A stretch of 8,285 nucleotides of DNA from Flavobacteriales bacterium UBA6772. Lineage in GTDB: Bacteria > Bacteroidota > Bacteroidia > Flavobacteriales > UBA7430. The stretch lies in assembly GCA_002453265.1 (NCBI GenBank), contig DKGK01000088.1:1-8285 (forward strand), written 5' to 3'. Of this stretch, positions 7,541-8,285 are shown piece by piece. The position numbers and the translations under genes are program-made. The notes below the pieces were generated by a model. That model had not been told where the DNA came from, searched no databases, and was given only the letters and a program-made list of their open reading frames with translations. How positions within the stretch are numbered: the first letter of the stretch is position 1; each line of letters starts with the position of its first letter.

Positions 7541-8082
7541 TAGAATGGGTTTGTTAAATCAATTAGTTTTTTTCCCTCTTCGTCTTTTTCAGAAGTAATT
7601 GGATTTTCTATTCCCCAATCAACTCCTAAGTTCGAATCGCTCCATAGTAAGCAATCTTCTGCTTCTGGATTATAGAGTGCGTCACATTTGTACTGAAAAA
7701 CGGTATTATTTTCTAATGCAGCAAAACCATGTGCAAATCCGGCGGGAATCCAGAGTATATTAGCTTTTTCTTCGGACAACTCAATTTTAAAATGCTTTCC
7801 AAAAGTAGCAGAATTCTTTCTTAAATCAACAACTACATCTAATGCTTTTCCTCTGGTAACACGCACTAATTTGCCTTGGGCGAAAGGTGGGTGCTGAAAA
7901 TGTAAACCCCGTAAAACATTTTTATGAGAAACAGATTGATTGTCCTGAATATACCTAATCTCTAGTCCAAGCTCTTTAAATGTAGTTTCATTCCAACTTT
8001 CATGAAATGTGCCTCTTGCATCTTTAAATAATTTTGGTTGAAGTATTAATAGCCCTTCAAAGCCTGTTTCATGTACTTGCAT
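7540..8082 (-). CDS. rfbC: dTDP-4-dehydrorhamnose 3,5-epimerase (RmlC)
   Basis: This cytoplasmic enzyme converts dTDP-4-keto-6-deoxy-glucose to dTDP-4-keto-L-rhamnose, the third step of dTDP-L-rhamnose synthesis for surface polysaccharide. The 180 residues are full length for the cupin-fold family. Visible hallmarks are DARGTFHESW (21-30), QDNQSVSHKNVLRGLHFQ (46-63) with the catalytic His61, AQGKLVRV (68-75) with Lys71, DVVVDLR and SATFGKH (82-97), WIPAGFAHGF (111-120), Y131 and Y137 near the active site, and the closing LLWSDSNLGVDW. A related epimerase making another dTDP-6-deoxysugar is possible, but the motif set is typical of RmlC. No rfbA, rfbB or rfbD partner is present inside the window. 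It is the first visible gene of the rfbC-transglycosylase-uvrA operon, and the 203 bases upstream contain no gene. No Shine-Dalgarno sequence precedes the ATG, as is common in this phylum. Confidence 0.96.
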   Translation of the reverse strand: MQVHETGFEGLLILQPKLFKDARGTFHESWNETTFKELGLEIRYIQDNQSVSHKNVLRGLHFQHPPFAQGKLVRVTRGKALDVVVDLRKNSATFGKHFKIELSEEKANILWIPAGFAHGFAALENNTVFQYKCDALYNPEAEDCLLWSDSNLGVDWGIENPITSEKDEEGKKLIDLTNPF

Positions 8083-8285
8083 AGTTGTATAAGTGTAAAT
8101 GCTAATGTAAGAATTCGCTCTGTGTTAATTCTCTTTTTATAAATGCATTTTTAACAATCTTTCGCTTTATTTCTAAGTTGAAATTTGTCAATAAAAAAAT
8201 AGTTCTGAGTTGGGAAAAAATTCTCAAAAAAGCCTTTGAGTCTAAATTGTCATTTAAAGACAGTATGTAAAAATCAATTTATTTC
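8083..8285. other. Intergenic region upstream of rfbC
   Basis: This very AT-rich stretch has no open frame of useful length on either strand. Minus-strand frames entering from the right edge all stop within about 30 bases. It should hold the promoter of the minus-strand operon. I found no clear copy of the Bacteroidota -7 element (TAnnTTTG) with a matching upstream TTG. A TTGACA lies at 8191-8186 and a TATAAA at 8141-8136 (minus strand), but they are too far apart to form one promoter. Confidence 0.5.
8215..8240 (-). terminator. Possible weak terminator of a minus-strand gene beyond the right edge
   Basis: Read on the minus strand, CTCAAA and TTTGAG form a 6-bp stem around a 6-base loop, followed by AA and six T. 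The stem is short and AT-rich, so this may be chance in such base composition. If real, it would end a transcript entering from the right and separate it from the rfbC operon. Confidence 0.28.

Noticed and set aside
8136..8191. TTGACA and TATAAA as a sigma-70-like promoter for rfbC
   Set aside because: The gap between the elements is about 44 bases, far from a workable spacing, and Bacteroidota primary sigma factors use a different -7 consensus. It is chance in AT-rich DNA.
8083..8285. Small ORF or attenuator leader upstream of rfbC
   Set aside because: Every ATG in the region is followed by a stop within a few codons, and no strong competing hairpins were seen near the rfbC start.

Overview
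The window looks like a chromosomal segment of a marine-type flavobacterium (Bacteroidota). It is AT-rich, by eye about one third G+C. It carries a type IX secretion (T9SS) C-terminal sorting domain, flavobacterial-style cysteine repeats of the form GCTD...NYN...DDGSC, and start codons without convincing Shine-Dalgarno sequences. No tRNA, rRNA, CRISPR array, insertion sequence or attachment site was recognised.

Layout: the first 3.5 kb (+ strand) is the 3' part of one very large gene for a secreted, multi-domain surface protein. Its reading frame is open to the left edge, so the real start lies outside the window. The visible 1.18 thousand residues contain three diverged copies of a WGDD-type beta-rich module, twelve short cysteine repeats, several Ig-like or SprB-like modules, and a T9SS sorting tail. 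A strong hairpin flanked by A and T tracts follows at 3555-3588. It probably terminates this gene and also the convergent operon from the other side.

The remaining 4.5 kb is a compact minus-strand operon, read right to left: rfbC (dTDP-4-dehydrorhamnose 3,5-epimerase), a MltD-like lytic transglycosylase, then uvrA (excinuclease ABC subunit A). The genes are packed to the point of a 1-nt stop/start overlap (TAATG) and a 3-nt gap, so co-transcription and translational coupling are likely. Two genes act on the cell envelope (deoxysugar precursor synthesis and peptidoglycan cleavage) and the last acts in nucleotide excision repair. The link looks like shared transcription rather than a shared pathway.

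The 203 bases upstream of rfbC hold no gene. They probably include the operon promoter and perhaps a weak terminator of a gene beyond the window. I see no clear evidence of a wholly new biological system. The most interesting material is the repeat architecture of the large secreted protein, the unusual operon composition, and a substituted zinc-ligand cysteine in UvrA.
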